NCBI GenBank assembly: GCA_037102815.1
Contig: BTPP01000004.1
Coordinates: forward strand, 806,001-870,000
DNA length: 64,000 nucleotides
Source: Neurospora intermedia
Taxonomy: Eukaryota > Ascomycota > Sordariomycetes > Sordariales > Sordariaceae
Direction: 5' to 3'
Both the position numbers and the translations under genes were made by a program. Below the pieces are notes generated by a model that saw nothing but the letters and a program-made list of their open reading frames with translations, ran no database searches and was not told where the DNA came from. Position 1 is the first letter of the stretch. Each line of letters opens with the position of its first letter. Shown piece by piece: positions 26,337-38,897 of the stretch.

Positions 26337-27704
26337 TCAATAGAAAGAATCCTACCAAGTCTTTGTATTAATATATCGAAGACAATTAAGAAGACCGATA
26401 TATACTATCTATTATATTTATATAATATTCTAATTTACTAAAACCATCCGATATTAATAGCCGGCCTAACTACGTTCGTAAACCCTCGAAATATCTATAA
26501 TATAAATATTATTTATAAGTAAAGCTAGCAAATTAATAATTAAAGATTTACCCGTATCCTCAATTAGTAGTAATTCTAACGCTAGATCTATATAGTCTAT
26601 TAACTTTATTCTAATTAGTATAAGGAAGATACAACGTTTATTATACTTCTTTTACTTATATATAAAGATATAATCGATACGGCTAATATTATTGTTATTG
26701 GCGTCGGGGTTGGGGCTAGGGCGGCGATACTTAATATAATTATTGATACCGAAGGTATAACGTCGAAGGGTACTAATATAAGTTAGATATTAATCTATAT
26801 TAACTATATTCTCCAATTTTAATTTATAATAAGCGTTTAAGCGTATTCCTAAGGGTAATTTTAGTAATATTAATAGTCGGGTGTATTTTTAGGAGGGGGA
26901 GTAGAATAGTATCTTTATAGTATATATATATTGATATATACTGATATTATATATATTGTATATATATATTATATTAAACGTTCCCGGAGTAATATATTAA
27001 TATAAATACTACTAATAATATTTATTAACTATTATCGGCGAGTTCGGTATTTCGGACTTTAGGGTATAGGTATAGATATAGGTATAAATATAGGTATATA
27101 TACCTATCGGTAAATAATACTTTCTTACTATACTACAGACTCCCAGTAGTAAATCGCAATACTCGTACACTATAATTTAGATTATATACCCGAAATAAGG
27201 TACGGCGAAATAGATTAGATATTAATATAGCGGATAGAGGTAAAAAGGAAGATTCTCTAGTAATAGGGTAATAGACTCGCCGTATATCTATTAACCTGCT
27301 AATAATATTGGGTCGAATATATATATCGTTAGTAGATTCTGGGATATTGAATTCCGACTCTTCAATTTGCTTCCGCTTTTTAGTATTGGGCTGTCGCTCG
27401 TCTTTGTATAATAGACTATCAAAGAGACTGGGGGCATCCCGGATAATGTGCTTGATTTGATTAGTTAGTTCAATATCGTCGGCGAAGGAATTGAGTAGCG
27501 TAAATCGAATAGTATAGATAATGCGCTCTTATTCGAGGATCTATTTTTCGACGTCTCTGCTATTGGTCGTTTCGGCCGTCTTTTTGAGTCTTCTATTGTT
27601 CAATTATGGTTAGTAATTAAATTAATATTATTTATTGCATGATCCCGGCACTTGTTTTTGTACGTTCTAGCTCTGTGGCGCGGATCACGTGCTGTAAGCT
27701 GCCA

Positions 27705-27747
<43 letters not shown>

Positions 27748-30700
27748 GCGGGCGCCAAGATATAGATCCAGGGGTAAATATCGATTTACTTGTGATATTT
27801 CTCTTCTACCAATATATTTAATAGACTAAGTGGTCTATAATGTTGGTAGAGTTCGCTATAATGCATACCTATATGTATATTCGGCCGTAATGCCTTCTTT
27901 ATATATTTCTTGGCTCTCTTTGGAATTGTAGTAGCCTCTATAGCTGCTTCGGCTACTACTCTTGCTTCCTCGTCTTCGATTATAATATTATCGCTGTTTA
28001 TATTGTTATTAACCTCCTTATTGAGGCTACTTACTACTGCTGTATTTGTAATTGATATTGAAGATCTGGATTGTTGAGATAATAGTTATGAAGGTAGTTA
28101 ATTTAGCCGAGTGCGAGATTTGTATAGGTTATTCCTTACCCTCGGATTATTAGTAGTGGCTTCTACCGCTGTATTATACAATTTAGTATACTATTTTCTA
28201 GCTGCTAATATATAATACTCTAAATCTTTATACTTAGACTGTATATTTCTAGTATTTATTAATATACTATTACTCTAAGCTATTACTGCTAGAATTCTAG
28301 TAAATATAGCTACTAATATAATGTCTACTTTATATACCGTTTGTTCGTCTTCGCCGTCTTTGTGTTTACGGTTGGGCTGGATAATGGATTTTTAGGCTTC
28401 TTATGTATACTTTTTAATGTAATCTTTTTGAAGCTATAATGTAAAAAGAGGGGGGGTGATAATCGATTATTTTGTATGGTCGGTTAAGGTATAGTTCCTA
28501 AGGTATAAAATCGGGGAAGGGAGGGTAGTCTACCCGGATAGAAACGGTTAATATTGAATAGTTAGACTATATTCCGTTTTTGCTCTTACTATTAGGAATA
28601 CTTCCAATAATATTTTGTATATTTCGGCTATAATACCCTTATACTTAGAATGTACTAGATTGGGAACCCTAGTTAAAATAATATTTAATGTTAGGGTTAA
28701 ATCGAATAAGGCCGGCCGAATTAAATTAATACCCTATTAAGTCTTATATACTATTTGGTTACTTTTAATTGTAAGGTTGATATTAATTTCTTACTTTATT
28801 TACAAATATTGGTAATAGTATTGTTTAATATCTAAATTAAATACGAAGCTATTTAATATATTCTATTAATTAATAATATAGTCTAAATTAATAAAGTAGA
28901 AGCGGTAAAACTTTTAACCCCCTATACCTACTATACTAATATTTTAGTTCTATTGAGGTATATCGCTAGTATAATATAAAGTAAATACTAATACTAGCGT
29001 TAGCCTTCCTTTAACCTATATTATAACTATGCCTTTATTTAATAGTATTAAACATCTTAGAGCTTTAACGATATTATTAAAATTTAATGTATAGGGACCT
29101 AAAATAATGGGGAAAATATTAGTATTTCGAATTTGAGTATTATATAGTAAGCTAGCCGGTGATTGGTATATACCTATAATAAACCGGTATATATTATAGT
29201 ATACGCTAAAGCCGTTAATAAAGGTAAGGATAGGGCAGTTAATTATATTAAGACCCGGGTTGTTAATTTTGTCCTAATATTCTTCGAATATAGTACGACC
29301 AAATTCCTTAATTTCTAAGTATATTCGAAGGGGTAGCGTATACGTAAGGGGGTATATTTTAAATCTTTTAATTATTAGTACTACTCCTTTAGTTTTAAAA
29401 ATATTAACTTCGTATCTATTTGGGTTATCCCTAATAATTTGGTCCAGAATACGGCGCATTAGAAAGTGGCTATTTTTCTACTCGATATCCGGCTCTGTCG
29501 TATATTTCTTGAAAAGTCTTTTTTCCCTTTGCCTCCCTTTTTATATTAGCGGGCTAGGATTATTTAAATTGTCGCTATTAAAATAATTAACGATAACGGG
29601 AGTAAATTGGTTAGTTTAGTATTGAAGAATCTAGAGTTCCTTATTAAGCCGGATAATTAACTCGTATTCCCCGAATAATATATATTGACCGATCTAATAA
29701 TGTGCGTTAATACTAGGGAAATTATTATCGATATAGTTGATATATATATATTCGTTAATAATTAAGGTAATTTCGCTAATATATTTATAGATGTTAAAAG
29801 TAAAGTTCTTCCTAATAGTTTTAATATGATTAATATAGATGCGGTATTAGGGGTCGTCTTCTAGTAAACGATAATAGTATTTGGAATTGTTAGATTTATT
29901 ATAATAATAGAAATAAATAAAATCTAAAGGAAAAATAGCTTTGCTGTTATTATTGGAATTGCTAATAAAATGCGTATATTAGTTAAATATAGTACGAATT
30001 AACGATGACTAGGAAAGGGAATGAAATAATTCTATTGGGTTATCGATAAAATAGGCTATACCTTTATATATCGTTGTAGTGGTGTTTAAGTTTAAGAAGG
30101 CCTAAAAAAGGGATTGTAGGTCTATAAAATATAGGGGTCTAGGAATTATCAACGTATTGGATTCCTCTTCGCCTAATGTACGATCTTGGTGTTGTTCTTG
30201 TTATTATTATTACTGTTGCCTTTTCCAATTGGCCGATTCCGTCTTCATTTTTGATACATGCAATGGCACTTTAGCTATGCGCATATCGATCAAGGGCAGC
30301 CGTCTAGTTGTGCGATTTTTGAGAGTCTCGAGTTATCTTGGCAGTCGTTGAATATTGGTTATGGGCCTCCTATCCTAACTACGCAAAATGCTGAGGATTT
30401 CTACTATTGCCCTGTACCATCTTTGCGAGCGCCGGTTAATAATAGTATATAAACTAAACGCTATTTAGAAGTCTGTCAAATACTCGTATCGGTTGTAATG
30501 GTGATAGATCAACTCTGATGTATCAGAAATAAGGCCGCGTACTGTGGTGCCTTGAGGGATGTCTGCTCCTGGTTCTTAGTCGGCTTGTTCAGCCACCTAG
30601 TCGTCTACAAAATCTTCTTCGAATACGTATGTTTCTAGTTCTTCATCAAAGTTGCGTTCATTATACTCGATATCAAAACGCAATTACTCTTCGTTAAATC

Positions 30701-31181
30701 CAGTAGGTAATATATTGTCGGCATTCATTAGATTCTCAAGCCGTTGCCGGATGTCTGTAAGGTCCAAGCCGTCGTAGATATCGTCTTAATTAATAATACC
30801 TACTTGAATTAGTAATACAATCAGGCAGGGGGTACGTATTAAATCGAACTCACCCTCGACATTACCCTGGCTATTACTCTCATCCTTATCACCCGGTTCG
30901 TTGATATCCTCCCAATTATTAGCATCATCGTCATATACTATACCCATATTAGACATAACCGTATCGTTATCACCATAATCGAAAAGAGGGGGGAAGTCTG
31001 GTAATTTTGATCTTGAACGTCTAATTTGGCTGGGCTATTATTAATAGTATAGATAGATCCTTGGGAGGGGTACTCGTCTGCCAAAACCAACTCTGAGCAG
31101 GGGTGGTCTATTAATAATTCGTTCAACCTACAAAGGGTTGTCGTTGTCCCCTTTTATTACTCTAATCCTACGTTTAGGCAT
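26337..31181 (-). pseudogene. Transposase (tnp2-type, Plavaka/KDZ-like), element C
   Basis: About 1,614 residues from the ATG at 31181 (MPKRRIRVIKGD...) to the TGA at 26339-26337; the span is an exact multiple of three. A basic start is followed by an acidic segment (about residues 70-110, with MSNMGIVYDDDANNWEDI). The central part has a PLTYTLPLRIYLEIKEF-type strand (about 595-625) and the hallmark SPASLLYN... IFPIILGPYTLNFNNIVKAL (about 660-705). A run of alternating Arg-His at about 1145-1160 is encoded by CCTGTG repeats. The conserved C-terminal block IYIVDISRVYERSQAGY is near 1555. In-frame TAA/TAG where relatives imply CAA, CAG or TGG make it inactive. It would nick and join the element ends in the nucleus. 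Which catalytic acidic residues are used cannot be said from one sequence. Confidence 0.75.
27703..27746 (-). repeat. CCTGTG hexanucleotide repeat encoding Arg-His dipeptides
   Basis: Seven or so CCTGTG units lie in register with the transposase, giving alternating His and Arg on the minus strand. A and B carry TA-rich RIPped versions (6085-6118, 13803-13836), and the plus-strand Pro-Val reading is only the shadow. Confidence 0.75.
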
Positions 31182-32329
31182 GGCCGGAAGCACTCAAAGT
31201 CGGGCAGTACTGGAGTATAACAATGAAGATGTGAGTGGATTCGGTAAAGAGGGTTGCAAAGGGGAGAGTTGCAAAGGGGAGAGTTGCAAAGGGGAGAGTT
31301 GTAAAGGGGAAAATCGAATACACTGGTAGCTACGTTATGTAGGGCAAACTGCATACTCTATCACATCTATCTACACTAATCCACTTCATCTAAGACACTC
31401 GACAGCAAACAACTAGACAAGGTTAGTATCACAACATAGATGAGACGGACATTCACTAACACAAACAACGAGATCTGTGTAAGGCTGATACTACTGCATG
31501 GTCTTATAGTTACCGGGACCCACTTCCCCTGCTAAGACCACCCAGTAAACAAGGGTCCAGAGTACGGGTGAATAGCCGCCCCCCACATTGAGCCGCGTTC
31601 TTGTCCATTCACGTACAAGAGTGCCTTCACCCAAACTTCAACACCACAAACTATCATTACATTCATTCACCTATCTACCACCCCGCCATCCACCCCGCTA
31701 TTTAACCCAACCTTAAAACCATTCACCTACGCGGAAAGCACTAGAATGCGATCGTTATTAACAATATTCTACCATCTAATCTTGCAGTACTATTCACCAG
31801 CCCAAAGACACTGCTGGCACATTATCGAAGACGGCTAACTACGCAATTCACGTCGGCTAGAATAGCAAAACCACCCGCTTTCGTTATTGGAAGGCTATAG
31901 AAGCATCGTAATCTTATTCACCAATTGTACTCAATCAGCAATAAGGCCAGTCACCTACCCGCTGCCATTTCATCTAAACCATCGACGAAGTTAAGCGAAG
32001 GTAAACATATTTCAACCGCCTCATCGACCGCCAAACTTTCTCCCCCTTCTCAAACTTTCTCCCTTCTTAAACTTTTTCCCTTCTTAAACTTCCTCTTTTC
32101 AACTAAGACTCTATCTCGTTTATCTCTCAATTTAGATTCCGCCTCCTTCAACGAAACTCAACTAATTTACGACCACTTACGACTACTACTTTAAATCAAA
32201 TCTTCTATACTTTGCGAATCACCGTACGTATTACATTGATCTAACTTAGCGCGCAATAATTCTAATATTATAATTCAAATAGAGGGCTCTATAAAGAGGA
32301 AGAGAAAACCGCCTACCTCTACAGTTAAT
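31182..32329. promoter_or_regulatory. Intergenic divergent-promoter region of element C
   Basis: No gene apart from small shadow ORFs. Close to the transposase start lies a minisatellite of four 15-bp units, GGGGAGAGTTGCAAA (31250-31311). Near the other end lie tandem CTTTCTCCCTTCTTAAA repeats (32034-32096), a pyrimidine tract typical of fungal promoters, followed by about 230 bp leading to the small ORF. Equivalent modules occur in A, B and partly F. Confidence 0.55.
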
Positions 32330-32560
32330 TTATAGAAAATCAAGAGGACCGTCAGCTTCGAGGGTTACTAAGGCCGCGATGATAGTAACGACGGCCACTA
32401 TTATAAAGATGACTATAAAGACTATAATAAACAATAGCAAATTACTAATAGTACGCCTAGTTCGCCTACTATAAGCCCTGCAAAGCCGGCGCAAGCGCCT
32501 ACATATACGACTAGCACCCATCAACAGATTCTCAAAGTATAGGCCCAAGTAAGTTAACAT
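32330..32560 (-). CDS. Small single-membrane-span protein of unknown function
   Basis: 76 codons plus TAA from the ATG at 32560. The start is chosen because A and B have ATA at exactly this codon, the expected RIP product of ATG; an earlier TTG at 32578 gives a slightly longer reading. The product is MLTYLGLYFENLLMGASR, then an Arg/Cys-rich basic stretch (about residues 19-37), then about 25 Leu/Ile/Val/Phe/Ala residues (about 40-66), ending EADGPLDFL. It looks like a single-pass membrane protein with a positive side before the helix. Identical length in the three family-1 copies argues that it is real. It could instead be an exon of a longer gene. No counterpart was found in E or F. Confidence 0.5.
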   Translation of the reverse strand: MLTYLGLYFENLLMGASRICRRLRRLCRAYSRRTRRTISNLLLFIIVFIVIFIIVAVVTIIAALVTLEADGPLDFL

Positions 32561-32655
32561 CGCAAATACCGTATTCAATACATGATTCTAATAATTCTAT
32601 ATCGTGACAGGGCCCCCGCAACATCACTTCGCCGGCTGGACCAAGCCCTCGGACC

Positions 32656-35600
32656 ATGGTCAAGAAGAATCTCAAAAAGACTACTACTTATTCTAAGTCT
32701 GCTGCGACCAGTTCAACCGATCCCTTGACCAAGGATTCCCAGGCGGCAACCCGACAACCTCCCCCCAAGCCCATTACGCCCAAAGTGACATTACAAGATC
32801 GTCATAGTTAATATCAACAACACCAACAATATTAGCAATATCAACAGCAGTACCCAGTCCCAGACAATAATTTATCGAAATACAACACATAGTCGCTACG
32901 TTAGAAGATAATTGAACTACCCCAATATTAACTATTCCCTCTTAGTTACGGTCAATCTCCTCTCCCGCTATTTAGTTACAGTCAACTATCACCCGGTCCT
33001 TACCTTAGCTACCAACCATCCCCTCCACTTAATCGTAGCCAATAACCTAACTACCAACCTTCGCTATTTAGCCGTAGCTAATAACCTCCCGGTCCTCACC
33101 TTAGCTACCAACCCTCCCCTCTTAATCGTAGTCAGCAACCTCATCAACCTCCCCCCCTTGGTCGCGGTCAACAACTACTACCTCCTAGTTACCATCCACC
33201 CCCGCCTCTTAGTAGTAACCGTAGTCACGGTCGCGGTCAACAACCACCTCCCCCTTCTGGCTACTTACCACCCCCTCCATTAGATCGCGGTCGCGGTCGC
33301 GGTCGCGGTCGTAGTCGTAGTAGCGGTCGTAGCCATTCACCAGACAAAGGTCAACTACGTAACGACCAGAGCGCGGCGGCTACAAGCGAAAGCGCATATC
33401 TTTCTTCTACTGTAGGGCTTAACGAGGAAACCTAGCAATAATAAGAACGACGTAAGTTGAATGATTTGAAAGTTCGATTATAAAATGCCGAGGAACGAGT
33501 TCGAAACCCGGATCTAAATCTCGAAGAACGCAATCGGCTATATAACGAGGCCGATCGACTTAGCAATAAACTAGAATACCGAAAGGATCTAATCGAATAA
33601 ACGGTACATAAATTTAAGTAATAAAAGGCTAAAGCGAGGGCCAAACCTATAGTTAAGCCTAGAAATAAAGGTTCCGAGTCCGATAACGAACCTTCAACCC
33701 CGAAACGGTCCAAGAAAGCAGTGGAAGATTTGGCAAAGAGAATCACAATATTATAGAAATCGAAAAGGATAGCAATTTCACTTTCCTTCTTCGAGAAACT
33801 CGACACTAAGCCGGGCAGTATAGCACCACCTCCTACCCCTAGTACTGGGTCTAGCAATATACCCCCTTCTATCCCTAGCAATAAGCCGGGTAGTATAGCA
33901 CTACCTCCTATCCCTAGTACATCCAACCGTACGCCTCCTTCTATCGCCGCAAACCAAGACACCGGTATATATTTAGTAATAGGTATCGAAGGTATTTTTC
34001 AAACCGATAAATTCGATAAGGACGAAGAAGATCCTAACCTTAGCGACATCGGTGCTCCCAGCCAATCTATCGCTCCTAGCCGTCCTGCTACCCCTAATTA
34101 GTCTAGTGCTCCCAATTATTCTAGCGCTTACAATCGTTTTAGTACGTTAGGTAGAATATAAGAAGAAGCTAGTTCTAATTTCGAAGATCCCGAAGACGAT
34201 ACTAACAATACTAACCTTAGCAATTTCAATAAGCAAAACTTTGAAGACTACAATAGACCTAATCGTCCAGAGACCCCCGATAATACTAGTTACGGTAGTA
34301 GCGAAGGCGGTTCAATTCGACGAAGATAGAATAATATTGACCGACTGGAGGATGCCTACCCCGAATATTTCCAAGAACCCACCCGTACTAGTCTATAGGC
34401 TATTCGAGAGACTGGCAATATACCCCTTCGCTTACAATATAATCCTATTGCTAATAATTACTACTATATCGCAAACCTTGGAATTCCCGAGACCCCGTTA
34501 CCTAGAAATGTCCCAAAGGGTATTACTGTACTAAAGGATAATCCAACCGTAATTAACGAAATTAATAAAGAAGTCCGGTAGGTATTGTTTCTATTTTATT
34601 ACAACTGGTTTTCTAGTATTATTATCAAGCGGGTATGCAATTATTAGATTGATACTAGGAAGACTAGGTTCAAAATCCTTCGTAAATATATTTTGAATAC
34701 CTATCGAATATTAAAATCTCATTACCTTATTACAATTATACGGTAATTCTTCTTAGATATTATTTCGGACAACCCTTATATCCTTGACTATAATTTGGAC
34801 ACATTAAATCCAGAGTATAAGCAAACCTTTAAAACCTTAATTTCCAATTGGGTCAATAAGCGTATATTCGATTAAATATATATTTATATTACTAAGTACA
34901 TTAACTATAAGGAAAGCTTTAGTAATAAGTAATCGCTTGCTTGGTTCTACTTAGAAACGGAACTATAGGATATAGGTCCTTACTAACTTCGGATTATTAA
35001 ATCCGAACGGGCTATAAATATAAACCGCCAACTAGGCAAGCTATAGGTTACTAATAAGAATCTACGCCGGGATATACGCTAGAAGTACGAATCCCTACTA
35101 TTTGCACCTCGGTACAAGGACGTTGAATACAACCAATTCATCGACGTACTATTAGAATAAATTACCCTAGTTATTAATCCATTTAGAGCCCCGGATCTAG
35201 ACTACCTTGAAGATACCTTCGTCAATAAATTGCCTCCTCCACGTAGGACCAACAACCACCCGATGGCCAGTCGATGGCGCCTTATACCGGCGGAGGAAGA
35301 ATATAATATCTTTGGTCCAAACTATCCCGACAATAATACAAGTAGTAGTAGTGGTAGTAGTAGTGGCCGTAGCTACTACGAGGACAGGACTAGTCGTAGT
35401 TACTAAGGTAGCTATATTAACTATCGATATAACCAGCGGCAGGGATATAAATCCCAAGGTAGCTATAATAACTAGAGCCATAATTATAATAATAGCAATT
35501 ACTATAATCGCGGTCAATATTATAGCGGCTATTCCTTTCAATAAGGTTACTAGAGTATAGGCAGGGGTGGTCCTCAGTACTATAGTCCTCAGCATAGTCC

Positions 35601-36111
35601 TCAGCACCATAGCGCTCCTAAATATCATGGTCCTCATTATAGTCCCTAGCATTATAGTCCTCAGCATAGTCCTCAACATCATAACGCTCCTAAGTATTAT
35701 GGCCCTCAGCATTATGGTCCTTAGTATAGCGCCCCCTAGCGTAATTATTAATAAGACTATCAGATAGGCATAGGCATAGGCAGAAGTAGTTACAATCAAA
35801 ATAACCGTATAAACCCTAAATATACCCCAATTCGGCCATCTAAGCAAGAGCGTTAGCACTAAGTCGGTAGCTACCGCCGCAATCCTAGTGGACCACCTCC
35901 TAACCCCCGAGACAGGCGTAGATAACCGCTACCACCGCCTACTGGTGGTGATCGAGGCTAACGATTCTCGACAGTCATCGGCATCACACCCCCTATTCCT
36001 AGGCGCACTCGCATACCCCTTACTACAATAGAGTCTAAAAGTATATTTATTACTTCTTCGATATTCGAATCGGAGATACTAGACGTTAGTATAAAGTCCT
36101 TACACCTTTAA
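32656..36111 (+). pseudogene. ORF2: low-complexity protein with conserved unknown core, element C
   Basis: Single register of 1,151 codons from ATG (MVKKNLKKTTTYSK) to TAA. Domains: Gln-rich (residues about 50-90); Pro/Gln/Ser/Tyr-rich repeats (90-200); Arg-Gly/Arg-Ser run (about 210-225); charged coiled-coil (250-350) with a PKRSKKA nuclear-signal-like stretch; Pro/Ser linker with PSIP/PSTP repeats (380-500); conserved core (about 560-865) containing NEINKEVR followed by aromatic residues, KTLISNWVNKRIFD and RIIKSERAI; and a C-terminal tail (880-1110) rich in Ser, Tyr, Gly, Arg and repeated YSPQH units, ending near ITPPIPRRTRIP. The core is shared with E and F, where it aligns over about 250 residues. 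Stops are TAG/TAA at Gln or Trp positions, so this copy is inactive though nearly complete. Function unknown; a DNA- or RNA-binding partner of the transposase is plausible. Confidence 0.7.
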
Positions 36112-36885
36112 ATCGTTACTATACCTAATATAGGCTAGAGTTCAACATTATCAGAGTTATCTATATTATTATTGTATAAGATTAATAGTATTAACAATAC
36201 TATCAGCATCACTACATTCGTTAGCGTTACGGTATCCAACATTACAATTAGCATCGCAATCATCGCCGTATCCAACGACACTTTCAGCGATATAGCGTTC
36301 AACGTCGTATTCATCATCGCGGCATTCAGCAATATAGCGTTTATCGTCGCATCCAGCGTTATAATATTCAGCGATACTTTCAAGCGCGCCAACGGTTAAC
36401 TATATAATTATAGACACTATAGTCATATAAATAGGTAGACTCATACTCTTTTATATTATTCTTTAATATACTCCTAGTCCTTAACCTTATCGCATTCGTA
36501 TTGTTGTTATTGTTGTTCATATCGGCGATGATGTATTTAGTAACGTGTTCTAACTTGGCGGTCGGTCTTCAATTGATAAGACCCGAAAGTCGCGACTGCC
36601 TTTGCGACCGTGCAATTGATATGTGCCCCACGTGCAACTGTGAATGCTTGACTTGACATGCTGTAAAGCGGGCAAGAGCCTACGATCATAACTTCCTTTT
36701 TGGGCCTTTCTAACGACTTGGCATGTCGTGGCACCATACAGTAAATTGTTCTCCGACAGTAAATTGCGGACCAACGGTAAAATGCTAGTTACAGTCTTAT
36801 AACGGTAATCTGATAGTAAAAATCGATTTACGGCTCTGCGACGGTAATGTGATGGTAAGTAGGCTTCTATGTACCCCTAGCTATG
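36112..36885. other. Right sub-terminal region of element C
   Basis: No gene. 36180-36400 holds degenerate repeats around TTCAGCGATATAGCG and CGTCGTATTCA; the ORFs on both strands are artefacts of these. 36540-36885 is un-RIPped, with CAGTAAATTG (two) and CGGTAAAATG/CGGTAATCTG motifs that mirror the left end, a GAAAGTCGCGACTGCC box (about 36588) and the terminus. Confidence 0.6.
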
Positions 36886-37990
36886 TCTATAAAATAAAGG
36901 GGTACTATAACTATATTTGGGTCTAATTACTAGTCGTCTAGTTACTAGTCGGGTAATTAGTTAAATAATCAATTAGAATTGGATCCCGCCTAGGATTCCA
37001 AATCTATTACTATATTATTACCCCTACCTTACTATCCCTATATATTATAATTAGCCTACTCTTTTTTCTAACGTACTATTTCGGTTCTTATTCTTAAAAT
37101 CTACAACGGAATATTTACAACCCTTATATCTAATAAAGGCAATTAACGTTCGATATACTTCTTTAATATTATTTATTATTTAGGAAGCTATTTAATAACT
37201 AATATAAAGAGGCTATTATAACCCTACAATAAGCCTAACATCTATATCTATATTTTATACTATTTGCGGGATATATAGTTAATATATATATATAGACCGA
37301 ATAGTATTTCAAAATCGGAGAATCCCTCGTATTTATTATAGTAATACCGAAGAAATTTAAATTTATCGATTATTAGTCTATAGGATATAACGCCTTTAAT
37401 AATTTTAAATTCTTTTAATCGATCGACTTATTTAGTAACTTATTCGTCGATAAACTCTTCGTTAAATTCAATAATATTAGGCTTTTATCGGTTAAATTCC
37501 CGTTCGCCGTATTCGATATCTATACGAAGTTTCTCTTTATCGATTAATAGCTCTAGGTCGGTAAACCGGCGTCGAATATCGGTAAAATCGATATTACTAT
37601 TAAAGAGGGCGTTTTAATCAATTATATTATTATTTATCTTAAATTAATTTTAGTTTAAAAAAAACAATTAAATATATATTTACGTAGTAATCACCTTTAT
37701 TTACTATATTATTATTATCCTCAATATCCTCCCAATCGTTGTCCAAACCGGCTATATTAGGTAAAATACTATTATTATTATTATTAGTGCTAAATACTAG
37801 GCTAAAATTTAACGATCTCGTTAATAACCTTCTCGGCTAGTTAGTATATAAGTAAATACTTAGGATAGGAATTTATTGGCTATAATTAATATAAAAATAT
37901 TATAATATCCGGTTAATAATATTTTTAATACGTATAGTAGGTTAGTACTTTGGCCGGGGCTTATATAGTATATTAGTATAATTAATAGGG
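36886..37990 (-). pseudogene. Transposase of element E, N-terminal part
   Basis: Continuation of 21521-25299 across the C insertion. Downstream of an LDNDWEDIED motif (about 37745-37715), matching the NNWEDI of the C transposase, the minus strand reads DFTDIRRRFTDLELLI, DIEYGEREF, FNEEFIDEQ and YYNKYEGFSDFEILFGLYIY (about 37600-37260), each with a counterpart in C. The initiation codon is not visible; the upstream limit is estimated from the distance in C. Confidence 0.6.
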
Positions 37991-38897
37991 TATAAAAATA
38001 AGAGATAATTATTAAGGAGAGAGTTGGTAAAAGGTTAAAGATTTCTATATTAATCCAAAGCCAGAATTACGAGGAATAATCAAGTCTATTCTACCTATAG
38101 TATAGTATAGTACTATATAATTAGTCTGAAATATATAAATACTTTATACGACCGTCCATCTTATATATATATTTGTAGTATAATCCCTACCTTACTCATT
38201 TGTTTATTATTGTCCTCCTATTCACTTCAAAGCAGGGGCACATTAATACGTCAATGTTATTTAGGGTCCAGACGGGTCGCTAGGCCCTGTGTTTAATTGA
38301 TTGGCTGCTTCCCCTACCAAGCCTACAGTTCGAGCCGCACTCTGGGGACGGCCCACTTTAAACTTTCGAAACTCATTACAGGCAGATATTCAATACTCAA
38401 TACTAAAATACAATTATTACTTTTACCTATCCGTAATAATACACTGCGATTTTATTCCAATTTGTCCGGCAGCGATAGTAGTTATAAGGATTATTTACTA
38501 TTAGCACTATAGTATAGTATGGAAGGCGGTGGAAGGGTATACCCCGCGTATATAAATTACTATATTGAAACTCCTAATCCCCTCGTCCTCTTCCTCTTCC
38601 TCTTCCTCTTCCTCTTCCTCTCCTTCTACTACCAAATACTACGCGACGGTATTTACATCTTCAACGAATTTTTAACCTCTTATTTTAATACTCTTCCAAT
38701 TTAACCACCGCTATCCAATTAATTCGTCTTATAATATTCCAATTATAGTATTCAACGTCCTTTCCTTTCTATCCTTCAGCTTAGTATCTAATATTATTAA
38801 TTTAATTAATAATTATTTCAAATTATAATTATCGTAAATATCCTTCTCAATTATATAGTTTATTCCGTTAATTATATTACTAATATTAATTAAGACG
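37991..38897. promoter_or_regulatory. Intergenic divergent-promoter region of element E
   Basis: No convincing gene. 38220-38540 is little RIPped and shares a block with F 51595-51815 (CCTACCAAGCCTACAGTTC... then AAGGCGGTGGAAG), so it is probably a conserved regulatory or untranslated region rather than the overlapping 60-70 aa ORFs. A CTTCCT hexamer tract (38581-38625) about 300 bp upstream of ORF2 is the expected pyrimidine promoter element. Confidence 0.5.

Larger units (their letters stand above)
25300..36885 (+). mobile_element. Element C: complete family-1 Plavaka/KDZ-like transposon, best preserved copy
   Basis: 11,586 bp. Left end CGTACCTGCGGGTCC at 25300; right end, reversed, CATAGCTAGGGGTAC at 36885; 10 of 15 positions match without gaps. 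Sub-terminal sequence is also mirrored (CTTACCATC then TTACCGTC on both sides). TC flanks both ends (25298-25299, 36886-36887), and joining the flanks restores the transposase frame of E. Contents: leftward transposase 26337-31181, small membrane ORF 32330-32560, rightward ORF2 32656-36111. RIP is clearly weaker than in A and B, especially 25300-26300 and 30150-36000, consistent with being the youngest large copy. Confidence 0.9.

Noticed and set aside
33432-33962. 176-aa minus ORF, with an equivalent at 19532-19957
   Set aside because: Antisense of the coiled-coil and Pro/Ser linker part of ORF2; the sense frame is the one continuous over the whole gene.
35197-35859. 220-aa hydrophobic minus-strand ORF and its B counterpart at 44576-45076
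   Set aside because: Antisense of the YSPQH-repeat tail of ORF2; its Ile/Leu/Val repeats mirror the sense repeats.
36135-36399. Overlapping ORFs on both strands after ORF2 of C
   Set aside because: Degenerate repeats open on both strands; not preserved in E.
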